Shown: piece after piece, positions 1 through 7,733 of the stretch | How the letters are laid out: each line of letters opens with the position of its first letter | Numbering within the stretch: position 1 is the stretch's first letter | NCBI GenBank assembly: GCA_017645765.1 | Contig: JAGCNV010000014.1 | Span: forward strand, 1 to 38,940 | Length of the DNA stretch: 38,940 nucleotides | From: a bacterium | Lineage (GTDB): Bacteria > UBP6 > UBA1177 | Direction of reading: 5' to 3' | Notes under the pieces: generated by a model | What the model saw: the letters and a program-made list of their open reading frames with translations, nothing else | What the model was told of the DNA's origin: nothing | Databases searched by the model: none | Program-made: the position numbers and the translations under genes

Positions 1-140
1 GAAAGTTCGATCTCGTTTTTCGTGAGAGTGAGCTCTCTTTTCGGAGCGCGTCTGATACCTTCCACGAATTTCGGATATTCGGGAAGAACCGGGTCAAGTT
101 TGATCGTCATTGCATTCGAAATGTCGAAATTATTGAGCAT
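1..140 (-). CDS. hutU: Probable urocanate hydratase, N-terminal fragment (runs off the left edge)
   Basis: Forty-six codons of a minus-strand gene are visible, starting at the ATG at 140 behind GGAGGG (145-150). The N-terminus contains a proline-rich stretch ending in the motif G-I-R-R-A-P-K-R, followed by a helix-like Glu/Leu segment. I recognise this layout from the long form of urocanate hydratase found in Bacteroidetes and eukaryotes, which converts urocanate to imidazolonepropionate in histidine degradation. The NAD-binding and catalytic regions lie outside the window, so the assignment rests on a short N-terminus only. The gene diverges from the tmRNA gene, with its own promoter-like sequence at 172-199. 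The reading frame has no stop up to the window edge. Confidence 0.5.
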   Translation of the reverse strand, partial: MLNNFDISNAMTIKLDPVLPEYPKFVEGIRRAPKRELTLTKNEIEL

Positions 141-171
141 TTTTCCCTCCAAAACAGGTTTTTAACGGCGA

Positions 172-199
172 AATATACTATTAAAAAAGAAAGTTGCAA
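172..199 (-). promoter_or_regulatory. Promoter-like sequence for the hutU-like gene
   Basis: On the minus strand a TTGCAA hexamer (199-194) is followed after 16 bases by TATATT (177-172). This is a reasonable sigma-70 pair, about 30 bases upstream of the start codon at 140. It lies back to back with the tmRNA promoter at 215-242. Confidence 0.45.
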
Positions 200-214
200 G
201 ATTGCTGGGAAGTG

Positions 215-242
215 TTGACTTTTCAGCGGTTCGGACTATAAT
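215..242 (+). promoter_or_regulatory. Strong sigma-70 promoter of the tmRNA gene
   Basis: TTGACT at 215-220 and a perfect TATAAT at 237-242 are separated by 16 bases. Transcription should start near 249, leaving about 30 bases of 5' leader to be removed by RNase P before the mature tmRNA end at 279. It is the closest match to the consensus seen in the window, fitting a highly expressed stable RNA. Confidence 0.75.
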
Positions 243-278
243 ATTCGCCGTTCTTTCAGGAACGCTTCTTTGACAAGT

Positions 279-625
279 GGGGATGACTTGGTTTCGACAG
301 GGAGGCTGGATTTTCCGGCTGCATGCCGAGGCGCCGCTGGCCTCGTAAAAAGCGGCAAAACAAGAAACGCAAATAATAATTTTGCATTGGCAGCTTAAGC
401 CTGCCCGTCCTACTGCGGCTTGTCCGCGGCTTCAGATAGGGCGCCAAACAGCGGAATAGCGACCTGAGCCTTTTCGCAGGGCGAGGGAAGCGAAATCAAT
501 TGCGAAAAAGTGCGAGGGATCCTGCTGCTGGGAGCCTGAACACTCATTAAAACAGACAGCTACGCACGTAGACGCCCGACTTTCCCCCTTTTTGGACGCG
601 GGTTCGATTCCCGCCATCTCCACCA
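279..625 (+). ncRNA. ssrA: Transfer-messenger RNA (tmRNA)
   Basis: tmRNA rescues stalled ribosomes: it enters as an alanyl-tRNA mimic, then its internal frame tags the nascent protein for proteolysis. The 5' end GGGGATG (279-285) pairs with CATCTCC (615-621) to form the acceptor stem, followed by an encoded ACCA (622-625). The T arm is a five-base-pair stem, GCGGG (598-602) with CCCGC (610-614), closing the loop TTCGATT. The tag frame runs from the resume codon GCA at 369 to TAA at 396-398 and encodes A-N-N-N-F-A-L-A-A, ending in the usual ALAA degron. At 347 nt it is of normal one-piece size. The 3' end lies four bases from the convergent plsB stop codon with no terminator hairpin between them. 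Confidence 0.97.
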
Positions 626-629
626 GATC

Positions 630-2888
630 TTAATTCAGATTTTTGATTTTATCGGTTAATTCCAGAGACAATTCTTTGTCGAAAATGGTTAGATTTTCTT
701 TCAGAACGCCTTTCTTTTCGAGGAAGAAAAGCATTTCATAGATTTCATCAGCCGTGGCTGATGGAATTTCTGCTGAGATTTTAGGAAGGAGACGCTGGAC
801 TATTGTGGTGTGATGCAGGTTTTTCTCCTCAAAAAGGTTGAGTTTTGGAATGAGTTCTAAAATTTTGTCAAGAATTGCGAATTTGTCGGCAAAAAAGCGC
901 CGTAACATCGTCTTGAACCAGTCGGGAAGGGCGGAAACATCGATTTGATTTTCGGAATTGATCGATTCGTAGTAGCCCATAATCGTGTTTTCGAGAAACT
1001 CGCTTACGAATGAATAAAGTTCCGTGTCGCGGAAGAGTTCGCAGAAGAAAGGCGCGAATGCGAACGCGGCCGAATTTTTGTAGAACGCAAATTCCGGAAT
1101 TGAATCTTTTGATATTGTAAGTTCTTGATTTTCTTCGTGATGTTTTCCTTTTTGTATCAGATCTCCTTTTTTGAGGAGTGTGGACGTAAGTTTCGAGCAG
1201 TTTACATCGAGGTTGTTAAGTGCGTAGGCTGTTTCGATGTCAGGAAGTGTGCGGAGGATCTCAACGGTTTGCTCCATTCTTTCGATGAGTTCTTTGATCG
1301 AAAGGCTCTCAAAACCCATAAAAACAGCCGAAAAAATTGCCGAAAAACTGATAACCGAGGCTTTTTCCTGCATTTCAGCGATTCTGAGCGCCGTTTCTTC
1401 TGTAAATTTTGTGTTGAGATAGATCGGCTGCGAAAATCTGACGTAAACAGGACCGTAATTTGCTCTGAAAAGGGTGAAGACTTTTTTGAGAAAGTGTTCC
1501 GATTCGGGTTGTTTTACACCCTGCTTTTCCCGGCTGTAATCTTCGATTTCTTTGAGTTTTTCATAAGTTATCGAAACAGGCACGATGTAGAGTTTTCTGT
1601 TTGTCGCCTTCGTGATTTCGGCTAACATTTTTAGCATTCCGGTTCGCGGAGAGCGCACCATTCCGCTTCTTGAGCGGCCTCCTTCGATGAAAAATTCCAT
1701 GTTGTAACCGGCAGTTACGGTCTGTTCGAGGTAGGTTGTGAGTATTTTTTTATAAAATTCATCGTCTTTGATCTTGCGCCTGATGAAGAAGGCTCCCATT
1801 CTTCTCAAAACCAGCGAGAGCGGGAAAAAATCGAGGTTGTCGCCTGCCGCAACGAGGGGAACCGTTACTTTTTCCTTGTAAAGAATGTAGTTGAGTATCA
1901 GGTAGTCGAAGTAGCTTTTGTGTGTCGGGACAAAGACTGTGTTCGAGGCACTTTGCGCGCAGACTTTTCGCAGTTCGTTTATTTCGTCTGAGGAATAAGT
2001 GAATCTCGAAAAGCGGGCGTTCAAAATTTTTCCGAAGAAATATGTGAGTATCTCGGCATATAGCGGGCTGTATTCAGAAGACATCGAGTTCATTATTTTT
2101 ATTGCCGAGCGCTTCTCTTCCTGTGAGGAGAGCTCCATTTTGAACAGAGTTTCATTTTTGAGATCGAGCCAGTTCTTGAGTGCTGCGCCGACGACATTGC
2201 GTTTTGAAGTGTTCATCAGATCGCACAGTTTACGTACGAAAACTTCTTCCGAATCTTCGAGTTTTGCCGATGAAGAAATGCCGATTCTGAGCGTCAGTTT
2301 TCTTCGTTTCAGCATGAACATGAGAAGTTCCCATGACGTTGACCAGAAGTTGTAGTGCCCGATAAGCTGGTTTATCCACTCCCAGCGGTTCTTTTTGTCT
2401 AAATTTTTGTCCCACAGTGTGATTACCGGTATCAGAGTTGCCTCCTGATGCCTGAGTTTGTGGTAAACTTCGGCAAAAACAGGGTCGATACTGAGTTCTT
2501 CGGGCGAATCGACCGGAATGTATAGCGATTCGATGAACCTCTCTTTGATTATCGACGGAGTGAAAATGGAAATGAACATAATCCAGAGTTCGCCGAGCGG
2601 ACGGAAAAAACGGGTTTTAGGACCGAAAGAGTGAGTGGGCGGGGTGATTCCGTTTTCGATCATGAAACCGTTCAGGAGAAACTGTTCGATTTTGCTGTTT
2701 CGTCCTGAAATGTAGATGATAAGGCGCTTTTTGTCATTCTCGTCTTTTGTTTTCAGTGCCTCGAAACCTGCAGGATCTGGGATTTCGACATCAAATTTTC
2801 TGAAAAAATAGTGGTATATCCGCTTGTGAAGTCCGTGTGCGAACGAAGTTACGAAATTGCGAGAGTAGAAAAATCTGCCGTTTCCCAT
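630..2888 (-). CDS. plsB: Glycerol-3-phosphate 1-O-acyltransferase (PlsB type)
   Basis: This membrane-associated enzyme acylates sn-glycerol-3-phosphate to 1-acyl-G3P, the first step of phospholipid synthesis. All four acyltransferase motifs are present: HKSYFD with catalytic His323 and Asp328, GAFFIRR at 365-371, IEGGRSRSG at 401-409 and VPVSITYEK at 436-444. At 752 residues it is slightly shorter than the E. coli enzyme (about 807). The long N-terminal region and helical C-terminal third match the PlsB architecture rather than the short PlsC type. The ATG at 2888 follows AAGG in the six-base gap after the upstream lipoprotein gene, so the two are probably cotranscribed. The gene converges on the tmRNA gene, so read-through from either would give antisense RNA. 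A related dihydroxyacetone-phosphate acyltransferase activity cannot be excluded from motifs alone. Confidence 0.9.
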   Translation of the reverse strand: MGNGRFFYSRNFVTSFAHGLHKRIYHYFFRKFDVEIPDPAGFEALKTKDENDKKRLIIYISGRNSKIEQFLLNGFMIENGITPPTHSFGPKTRFFRPLGELWIMFISIFTPSIIKERFIESLYIPVDSPEELSIDPVFAEVYHKLRHQEATLIPVITLWDKNLDKKNRWEWINQLIGHYNFWSTSWELLMFMLKRRKLTLRIGISSSAKLEDSEEVFVRKLCDLMNTSKRNVVGAALKNWLDLKNETLFKMELSSQEEKRSAIKIMNSMSSEYSPLYAEILTYFFGKILNARFSRFTYSSDEINELRKVCAQSASNTVFVPTHKSYFDYLILNYILYKEKVTVPLVAAGDNLDFFPLSLVLRRMGAFFIRRKIKDDEFYKKILTTYLEQTVTAGYNMEFFIEGGRSRSGMVRSPRTGMLKMLAEITKATNRKLYIVPVSITYEKLKEIEDYSREKQGVKQPESEHFLKKVFTLFRANYGPVYVRFSQPIYLNTKFTEETALRIAEMQEKASVISFSAIFSAVFMGFESLSIKELIERMEQTVEILRTLPDIETAYALNNLDVNCSKLTSTLLKKGDLIQKGKHHEENQELTISKDSIPEFAFYKNSAAFAFAPFFCELFRDTELYSFVSEFLENTIMGYYESINSENQIDVSALPDWFKTMLRRFFADKFAILDKILELIPKLNLFEEKNLHHTTIVQRLLPKISAEIPSATADEIYEMLFFLEKKGVLKENLTIFDKELSLELTDKIKNLN

Positions 2889-2894
2889 AAAACC

Positions 2895-4409
2895 TTAGAA
2901 TCTGTTGACATATTCAGGCATTCCGACAACTATTTCTCCGTTTTTGTTGTTGAAAACGGAGTTCCCGTAACCTCCTTCTGGAGAAGCAGGCTGGAATTTG
3001 CACGCTTCAGGCTCCGAGATCGTTTGGTTATTGATCGTAGCGCAGTAAGTCATTCCGCCGCTACTGAAATTCTTGCCGCCGACAACGATAAGATCAGTAT
3101 CATCCGATATTTTTATCGTATCGAAATCGGAAATGTTTCCATCTTCTGCAAAGGCTGACGGGAACGAAAAACGGCCTCTTGCGACGAAATTTTCAGAGGG
3201 ATCGTAGAAGTTTACAGTTCCGTAGTTTTTGTCTTTTGTTGCAAGTACTGCCAGATAGTTTTTGCTGCCGATTTCAATGATTTTCAGTCCGCTTCCGAAC
3301 TGTGAGCCGGGTTCTCCGAAAATTTTATTTGAAGCAGCTCCCTCCCAGTCGGTTCCGCCCAGATAAATGTATACTCCGCCTGAATTTGCCGAAGATTCAT
3401 TCTCTTTCAAGCCCCAGCCTGAAACTGCCAGATCGGGCTTGGAATCTCCGTTGAAGTCGTAGGCAAGCATCGAACTGCCGAAATACTGGGCTTTTTCTTC
3501 AACTTCGGGAAGCATTACCCAGCTTTCGTTTTCGGAAAGACCTGCTGCAGTGCCTTTGAAAAATGCGACCATTCCCTGACTTCCGCCGCCATCAAGTTCC
3601 GGACCTGCATTCTGACCGCCTGCAAAAATATCGGCAAAACCGTCGCCGTCGTAGTCAAGACACGCAAGAGACTGGCTCATGCTGTCAGCTTTCTGAATAT
3701 AATTGTCGGAAAGGCGCGAAATCGAAGTGGTTTCTTCGCTCCAGCCGTCCGGACTGCCGTAAAAAACAACGATTTCTCCGGCTGCATAGAGGTTTCCGAA
3801 CGATGCAAGGTGAGATGAAACGACCAAATCGTCAAGGCCGTCGCCGTTTATGTCGCACGGAGCTGCCGCAGTATAGCCGAAGCCGACATTGAGCGCTTTT
3901 TCGGGGTGGTTCAGCACGAAAGCTGCATCCTCAAGCGATTCGACATGTTTGTTTTTCTCGAAAATATAGAGTTTGCCGGTCGCTTTGTCCCAGTCGAAAG
4001 CGGGAATCGACTCGTGGATCGCGCTTACGGCCCAGTATTTTTTCCCGAGAGAGAAAATCGAAAAACCTAAAAATCCACCGTTTCCCAAAATATTTCTCGA
4101 TTTCGCGTTGCCCGATTCGTCAAAATCGGAAAAAATATAGATGCCGCCTGTCTGAAGTTCCTCAAAATCGTTGTCATCACCGGGAGTTTCGCTATCGTTT
4201 TCGGGTGAATCCGCATCGCTGTTTTCGTCTTCATCATTTTCTTCGACCGCGCTGTCAGTATCGGAAACAGATTCATCCGGTGTTGCAGTGTCAGAATCGT
4301 CTGACGGAGTTGTGCCGTCAGGAGTTTCGTTTTCATCCGAAGAACTGCTTCCGCATGCAAACAGAAAAATGCAAAGAAAAATGGCGATCATTTTGAATAT
4401 TGCAGGCAT
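2895..4409 (-). CDS. Lipoprotein with FG-GAP/VCBS repeats
   Basis: A lipoprotein of 504 residues. The signal peptide ends in a lipobox with the lipidated Cys at residue 19 (F-A-C-G), followed by a Ser/Asp/Glu/Thr linker to about residue 80. The rest carries FG-GAP-type repeats with calcium-binding-like loops, DINGDGLDDL (186-195), DYDGDGFADI (252-261) and DFNGDSKPDL (318-327), and weaker copies around them, consistent with an integrin-alpha-like beta-propeller. I chose the ATG at 4409 rather than the in-frame ATG at 4421, because the latter overlaps the GGAG that serves the former; rpmB has the same 15-base leader. It probably sits in the outer membrane and may bind a ligand or partner; no enzymatic motif is visible. 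plsB follows after six bases. The fold assignment is firm, the biological role is unknown. Confidence 0.8.
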   Translation of the reverse strand: MPAIFKMIAIFLCIFLFACGSSSSDENETPDGTTPSDDSDTATPDESVSDTDSAVEENDEDENSDADSPENDSETPGDDNDFEELQTGGIYIFSDFDESGNAKSRNILGNGGFLGFSIFSLGKKYWAVSAIHESIPAFDWDKATGKLYIFEKNKHVESLEDAAFVLNHPEKALNVGFGYTAAAPCDINGDGLDDLVVSSHLASFGNLYAAGEIVVFYGSPDGWSEETTSISRLSDNYIQKADSMSQSLACLDYDGDGFADIFAGGQNAGPELDGGGSQGMVAFFKGTAAGLSENESWVMLPEVEEKAQYFGSSMLAYDFNGDSKPDLAVSGWGLKENESSANSGGVYIYLGGTDWEGAASNKIFGEPGSQFGSGLKIIEIGSKNYLAVLATKDKNYGTVNFYDPSENFVARGRFSFPSAFAEDGNISDFDTIKISDDTDLIVVGGKNFSSGGMTYCATINNQTISEPEACKFQPASPEGGYGNSVFNNKNGEIVVGMPEYVNRF

Positions 4410-4442
4410 GATTTTCTCCATTAAAAAACACTAAAACGGGCG

Positions 4443-4494
4443 ATTATATATATAATTAAAAAATTTGACAGTAATATTTATTTCCATAAAAGGG
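4443..4494. promoter_or_regulatory. AT-rich divergent promoter region
   Basis: The gap between the divergent lipoprotein and ribD genes is strongly AT-rich. On the minus strand TATAAT is at 4448-4443. On the plus strand TTGACA is at 4465-4470 with only a poor -10 after it (CATAAA or TAAAAG near 4485-4492). Both partner elements are weak, so the start points are uncertain. No other feature is seen here. Confidence 0.3.
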
Positions 4495-4521
4495 GAAGGC
4501 TTTGTTAACGAGGAGAATCCT

Positions 4522-5592
4522 TTGGCTGAGATAGACGAAAATATCGTTTCCGCGATGATGAAAAGGGCGGTTGAGATTTCAAAACTGGCAACGGTGAAAA
4601 CCTATCCGAATCCGAAAGTCGGAGCCGTTATTTTTGATGATTCGGGATATGTGATTTCGGAAGGTTTCACTCAGGAATACGGTTTTGATCATGCCGAAGC
4701 CGACGCTCTGAGAAAAATCGGTTTCAAAGCACCGGGGTTCAACATGGCTGTGACACTTGAGCCTTGCAACCACTACGGGAAGACTCCGCCATGCGCGAAA
4801 GCTATACTGGAAGCTGGTATTAAGAGAGTTTTTGTCGCAAAAGGGGAAGAAAACGCAAAAGCCGGCGGAGGAATGGAATTTTTGAAGCAAAACGGCGTGG
4901 AAGCCGCATTGATAAAAGGTTTCGCAGGCGAAGTCGAAGAGATAAACCGCTTCTTTTTTAAAGGTGTCAGGACTAATCTTCCGTGGGTGACGGCAAAAAT
5001 AGCACTCAGCAGCGACGGATTCATCACCGATAAAGTGGGCGAAAGGTGCATCATTAGTGGCTCAGAGGCACAAATCTATGTCCATAAACTCAGAAGTGAG
5101 CACTCCGCGATTGCAGTCGGAGCAAAAACCGTGAATATCGATGATCCTCTGCTTACAGTCAGGCTGATAGAGGGTTTTGACCCGCAGCCGGTTATTTTCA
5201 GCCGAAATTTTTCGGTTGATCTGAATTCAAAAATAATGAAACGCTCTACGATAATCGTTACAAGCTCGTCGAAAGCGCATGAAATCAAGGCTCAAGGGAT
5301 AAAACTTCTGCTTTTGGAAAACGGTTTTTCCCTGAAAGAGGCGTTGAGAAGACTCTTCACGGAACACAAAATAAATTCTATCCTTCTCGAAGGGGGCGCA
5401 GACCTTGTGAAAGCCTTTTTGAATGAAGGCTTGATAGATGAAATGCAGCTCATTGAATCGGAAAAAGTTTTCGGTTCGGGACTGAAACTTTTTGATGAAA
5501 ACGGGAAAAAACTTTTTGAAAACTCATTCAATCTGATTCACTCGGAAAAACTCGGTGAAGATTTGTTAAAAATATACAGACAAAACCCATGA
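4522..5592 (+). CDS. ribD: Bifunctional riboflavin biosynthesis deaminase/reductase RibD
   Basis: RibD performs two successive cytosolic steps of riboflavin synthesis: deamination of the pyrimidine from GTP, then NADPH-dependent reduction of the ribosyl side chain. The N-terminal half has the cytidine-deaminase-type zinc site, HAEA with His57 and Glu59, and PC-(x)8-C with Cys82 and Cys91. The C-terminal half, from about residue 150, is the RibD_C reductase domain. I place the start at TTG 4522 because GGAG (4512-4515) lies six bases upstream. An upstream TTG in frame at 4465 is the -35 hexamer of the likely promoter. The protein is then 356 residues, normal for the family. No other rib genes are in the window. 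The stop overlaps the start of the next gene (ATGA), suggesting translational coupling. Confidence 0.92.
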   Translation: MAEIDENIVSAMMKRAVEISKLATVKTYPNPKVGAVIFDDSGYVISEGFTQEYGFDHAEADALRKIGFKAPGFNMAVTLEPCNHYGKTPPCAKAILEAGIKRVFVAKGEENAKAGGGMEFLKQNGVEAALIKGFAGEVEEINRFFFKGVRTNLPWVTAKIALSSDGFITDKVGERCIISGSEAQIYVHKLRSEHSAIAVGAKTVNIDDPLLTVRLIEGFDPQPVIFSRNFSVDLNSKIMKRSTIIVTSSSKAHEIKAQGIKLLLLENGFSLKEALRRLFTEHKINSILLEGGADLVKAFLNEGLIDEMQLIESEKVFGSGLKLFDENGKKLFENSFNLIHSEKLGEDLLKIYRQNP

Positions 5593-7634
5593 AAAAAATA
5601 TCGCTGTACACATTCAGAAATTTTCTTGAAAAGGCAAAACTCAAAGAGGGAACATTCCTGATTTTTGCCGCAGTCATAATCGGAATTTTAGCCGGATGCG
5701 CATTTTTGTGCTTCAACTGGCTGATAGACGCCCTTTCAAAACTTTTTATCGGTGCACCGACTATCGCTGCGGTTGCAAGATTCAAGGAAATGCCTCTGTG
5801 GTACAAGTTCTCTCTTCCGCTTATCGGCGTTTTCATCAGCGGATTCATTATACGTTACGTCTGCAAGGAAAGCGGCGGTGCCGGCTTCGGATTCCTTCTC
5901 AAAACTTTGAAAAAGCACAACGGGATAATGCCTCCGAAACTTGCAGTTTTCAAAATGATAACCTCGGCTCTTTCGATTGCGACGGGTGTTCCGCTCGGCA
6001 ACGAAGGTCCGATAATCGTGATCGGTTCGACTATAGGCTCGACTATCGGGCAGTTTCTTAGTATGCCGATATCCAGGATCAAACTTTTTGTAGGATGCGG
6101 TGCTGCTGCCGGTCTTGCGGTTGCTTTCGGCGCACCGATTGCAGGAACCATTTTCGCAGTTGAGACAATTCTTGGAAACTACGCTATCGGCACTCTGACG
6201 CCCATCGTAGTTTCTGCGGCTACGGCAAGTTTCTTCGGCTCGTATTTCATGCCGGGGCACACCGCTCTGCCCGCTGCGGCACTCGGTTTCAGCGCGGAAA
6301 TAAGTTCGGGAACCGAGATCTTTCTTTTCACGACTTTCGGTCTCATCAACGCGCTTTTGGGAGTCGGTCTCATCAAACTGACCTATTTCAACTCCAATAT
6401 TTTCGACAAGGTCAAGGCAAAACTTCCCGAATTTATTCACACTCCGCTGCTTCTGCTTCCGTTTGCACTGACGGTGCCTTTTGTTCCGGAGATTTTCGGT
6501 CTCGGAAAAGACGTCATGCTTGCCGGAAACGGCTTCACGCCGGGATTTCTGATCGGTATTGCGCTTCTGAAACTCCTTTTCCTTTCGATCGCGTTTGCAA
6601 GCGGAGCTTCGGGCGGAATTTTCCTTCCGATCCTTTTTGTGGGTTACATTTTCGGTCTCGGTTTCGGAAAAATAATCCCGATATTTTATCCCGAATTCGG
6701 CTCTTCGATAGGACTTAGTTTTGCTTCGGTCGGTATCGGAGCTCTTCTCGGGGCGGCGACTCAGGAACCGATTTCCTCGCTTCTTCTCGTTTTCGAAATT
6801 ACACGGGATTACAACATGCTGCCGTCGCTTATGCTTGCGACCGTAGTTGCTACGATGATTTCGAAGCGGATGTGCGGATTCTCGATTTACAACTACCAGC
6901 TTTACAAAGAGGGAATCGCGATAGACGACAGCGAAGAGGCTTCGATTATGAACGAAAACCATGTCCAGCTCTGCCTGAGGCATGAATGCGTCATTGTCCA
7001 CAAAGACGAAGAGCTGCCGCAGATTCTTGACAAAATGAGGGATATGGAGCGCTTCGAATCGTATGTCGTTGACGATTCCGGCAAATATTTAGGTGCAATA
7101 AACGGTGTTTTCAGCTCGAACAACAAAGTTGATTACGATGCGATCGGAAGCATGGTCCTTGCGGGGGATCTGTTAGACACTACTTTCCCGACCGTTAAAC
7201 TCGACACACCGCTTTCCCAGGCGATGAAATACATGATCAAGCGCGAAGTCATCGAACTGCCCGTCCTTTCTGAATACGGCGAAGTGATAGGCTGCATCCA
7301 CGAGCACGACATCATCGACTTCTACCACCGAGAGATCCTCTCGAAAGCGAATATGCTGAAAACTGTCCAGCGAGCCGAAGGAACGGAGCAGTACAGCATC
7401 GAATTTGAGGACGAATACCGCATCGAGGCTGTAAACACGACAGGGAAAATGTGGGGACACAACCTGATTGACCTCAGACTGCGCGAAAATTTCAATGTTC
7501 TCGTCCTTGCAGTTCGCGAAAAATCGACAGGGAAGGGGACGATGTCTCCCACTAAAACGCTGGAGGCGGGCGATGTCCTTATCGCGGCTGGCACCAAAGA
7601 GGATCTTGATCGGATGAAAGCCGCGCTGAAGTGA
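5589..7634 (+). CDS. CLC-family chloride channel/antiporter with CBS pair and RCK-C-like tail
   Basis: An inner-membrane CLC protein of 681 residues. The ion-pathway motifs are present in diverged form: SGGAG (95-99) in place of GSGIP, GNEGP (137-141) with gating Glu139, and GIFLP (343-347). About ten hydrophobic segments fill residues 20-430. Two CBS motifs follow (about 455-515 and 520-580), then a C-terminal segment (about 600-681) resembling the RCK-C/TrkA-C domain that senses ligands in potassium channels. Aligned by eye to E. coli ClcA, the internal proton-transfer glutamate is replaced by Thr193. Known CLCs with this change include channels and some exchangers, so the transport mode is open. 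The start overlaps the ribD stop by four bases. Family call is firm; substrate (chloride versus another anion) is inferred. Confidence 0.85.
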   Translation: MKKISLYTFRNFLEKAKLKEGTFLIFAAVIIGILAGCAFLCFNWLIDALSKLFIGAPTIAAVARFKEMPLWYKFSLPLIGVFISGFIIRYVCKESGGAGFGFLLKTLKKHNGIMPPKLAVFKMITSALSIATGVPLGNEGPIIVIGSTIGSTIGQFLSMPISRIKLFVGCGAAAGLAVAFGAPIAGTIFAVETILGNYAIGTLTPIVVSAATASFFGSYFMPGHTALPAAALGFSAEISSGTEIFLFTTFGLINALLGVGLIKLTYFNSNIFDKVKAKLPEFIHTPLLLLPFALTVPFVPEIFGLGKDVMLAGNGFTPGFLIGIALLKLLFLSIAFASGASGGIFLPILFVGYIFGLGFGKIIPIFYPEFGSSIGLSFASVGIGALLGAATQEPISSLLLVFEITRDYNMLPSLMLATVVATMISKRMCGFSIYNYQLYKEGIAIDDSEEASIMNENHVQLCLRHECVIVHKDEELPQILDKMRDMERFESYVVDDSGKYLGAINGVFSSNNKVDYDAIGSMVLAGDLLDTTFPTVKLDTPLSQAMKYMIKREVIELPVLSEYGEVIGCIHEHDIIDFYHREILSKANMLKTVQRAEGTEQYSIEFEDEYRIEAVNTTGKMWGHNLIDLRLRENFNVLVLAVREKSTGKGTMSPTKTLEAGDVLIAAGTKEDLDRMKAALK

Positions 7635-7677
7635 TTTTTTATCAATTTTTCCTTAGTTTTTCCCTATAATCATATAC

Positions 7678-7705
7678 TTGATTTTTAAATTTTAAGTAGT
7701 AATAT
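7678..7705 (+). promoter_or_regulatory. Promoter-like sequence upstream of dnaG
   Basis: TTGATT (7678-7683) and TAATAT (7700-7705) with a 16-base spacer lie about 30 bases upstream of the dnaG start. A second TATAAT at 7665-7670 has no good -35. The region 7635-7733 holds no gene and no terminator hairpin that I can see. Confidence 0.4.
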
Positions 7706-7733
7706 ATTTCGCTTTTTTTTGGAGGAGTTGCAG

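Noticed and set aside
432-623. Small open frames on the minus strand across the tmRNA gene
   Set aside because: The region is fully explained by tmRNA secondary structure, and the frames have no binding sites.
746-763. Perfect palindrome CATCAGCCGTGGCTGATG downstream of the tmRNA gene
   Set aside because: It lies in the coding part of plsB and has no T-run on either strand, so I do not call it a terminator.
5736-7001. A 421-codon open frame on the minus strand opposite the CLC gene
   Set aside because: It lies wholly inside the well-supported clcA frame, is rich in Arg, Ser and Cys, has no ribosome binding site and resembles nothing. It is a shadow of codon bias.
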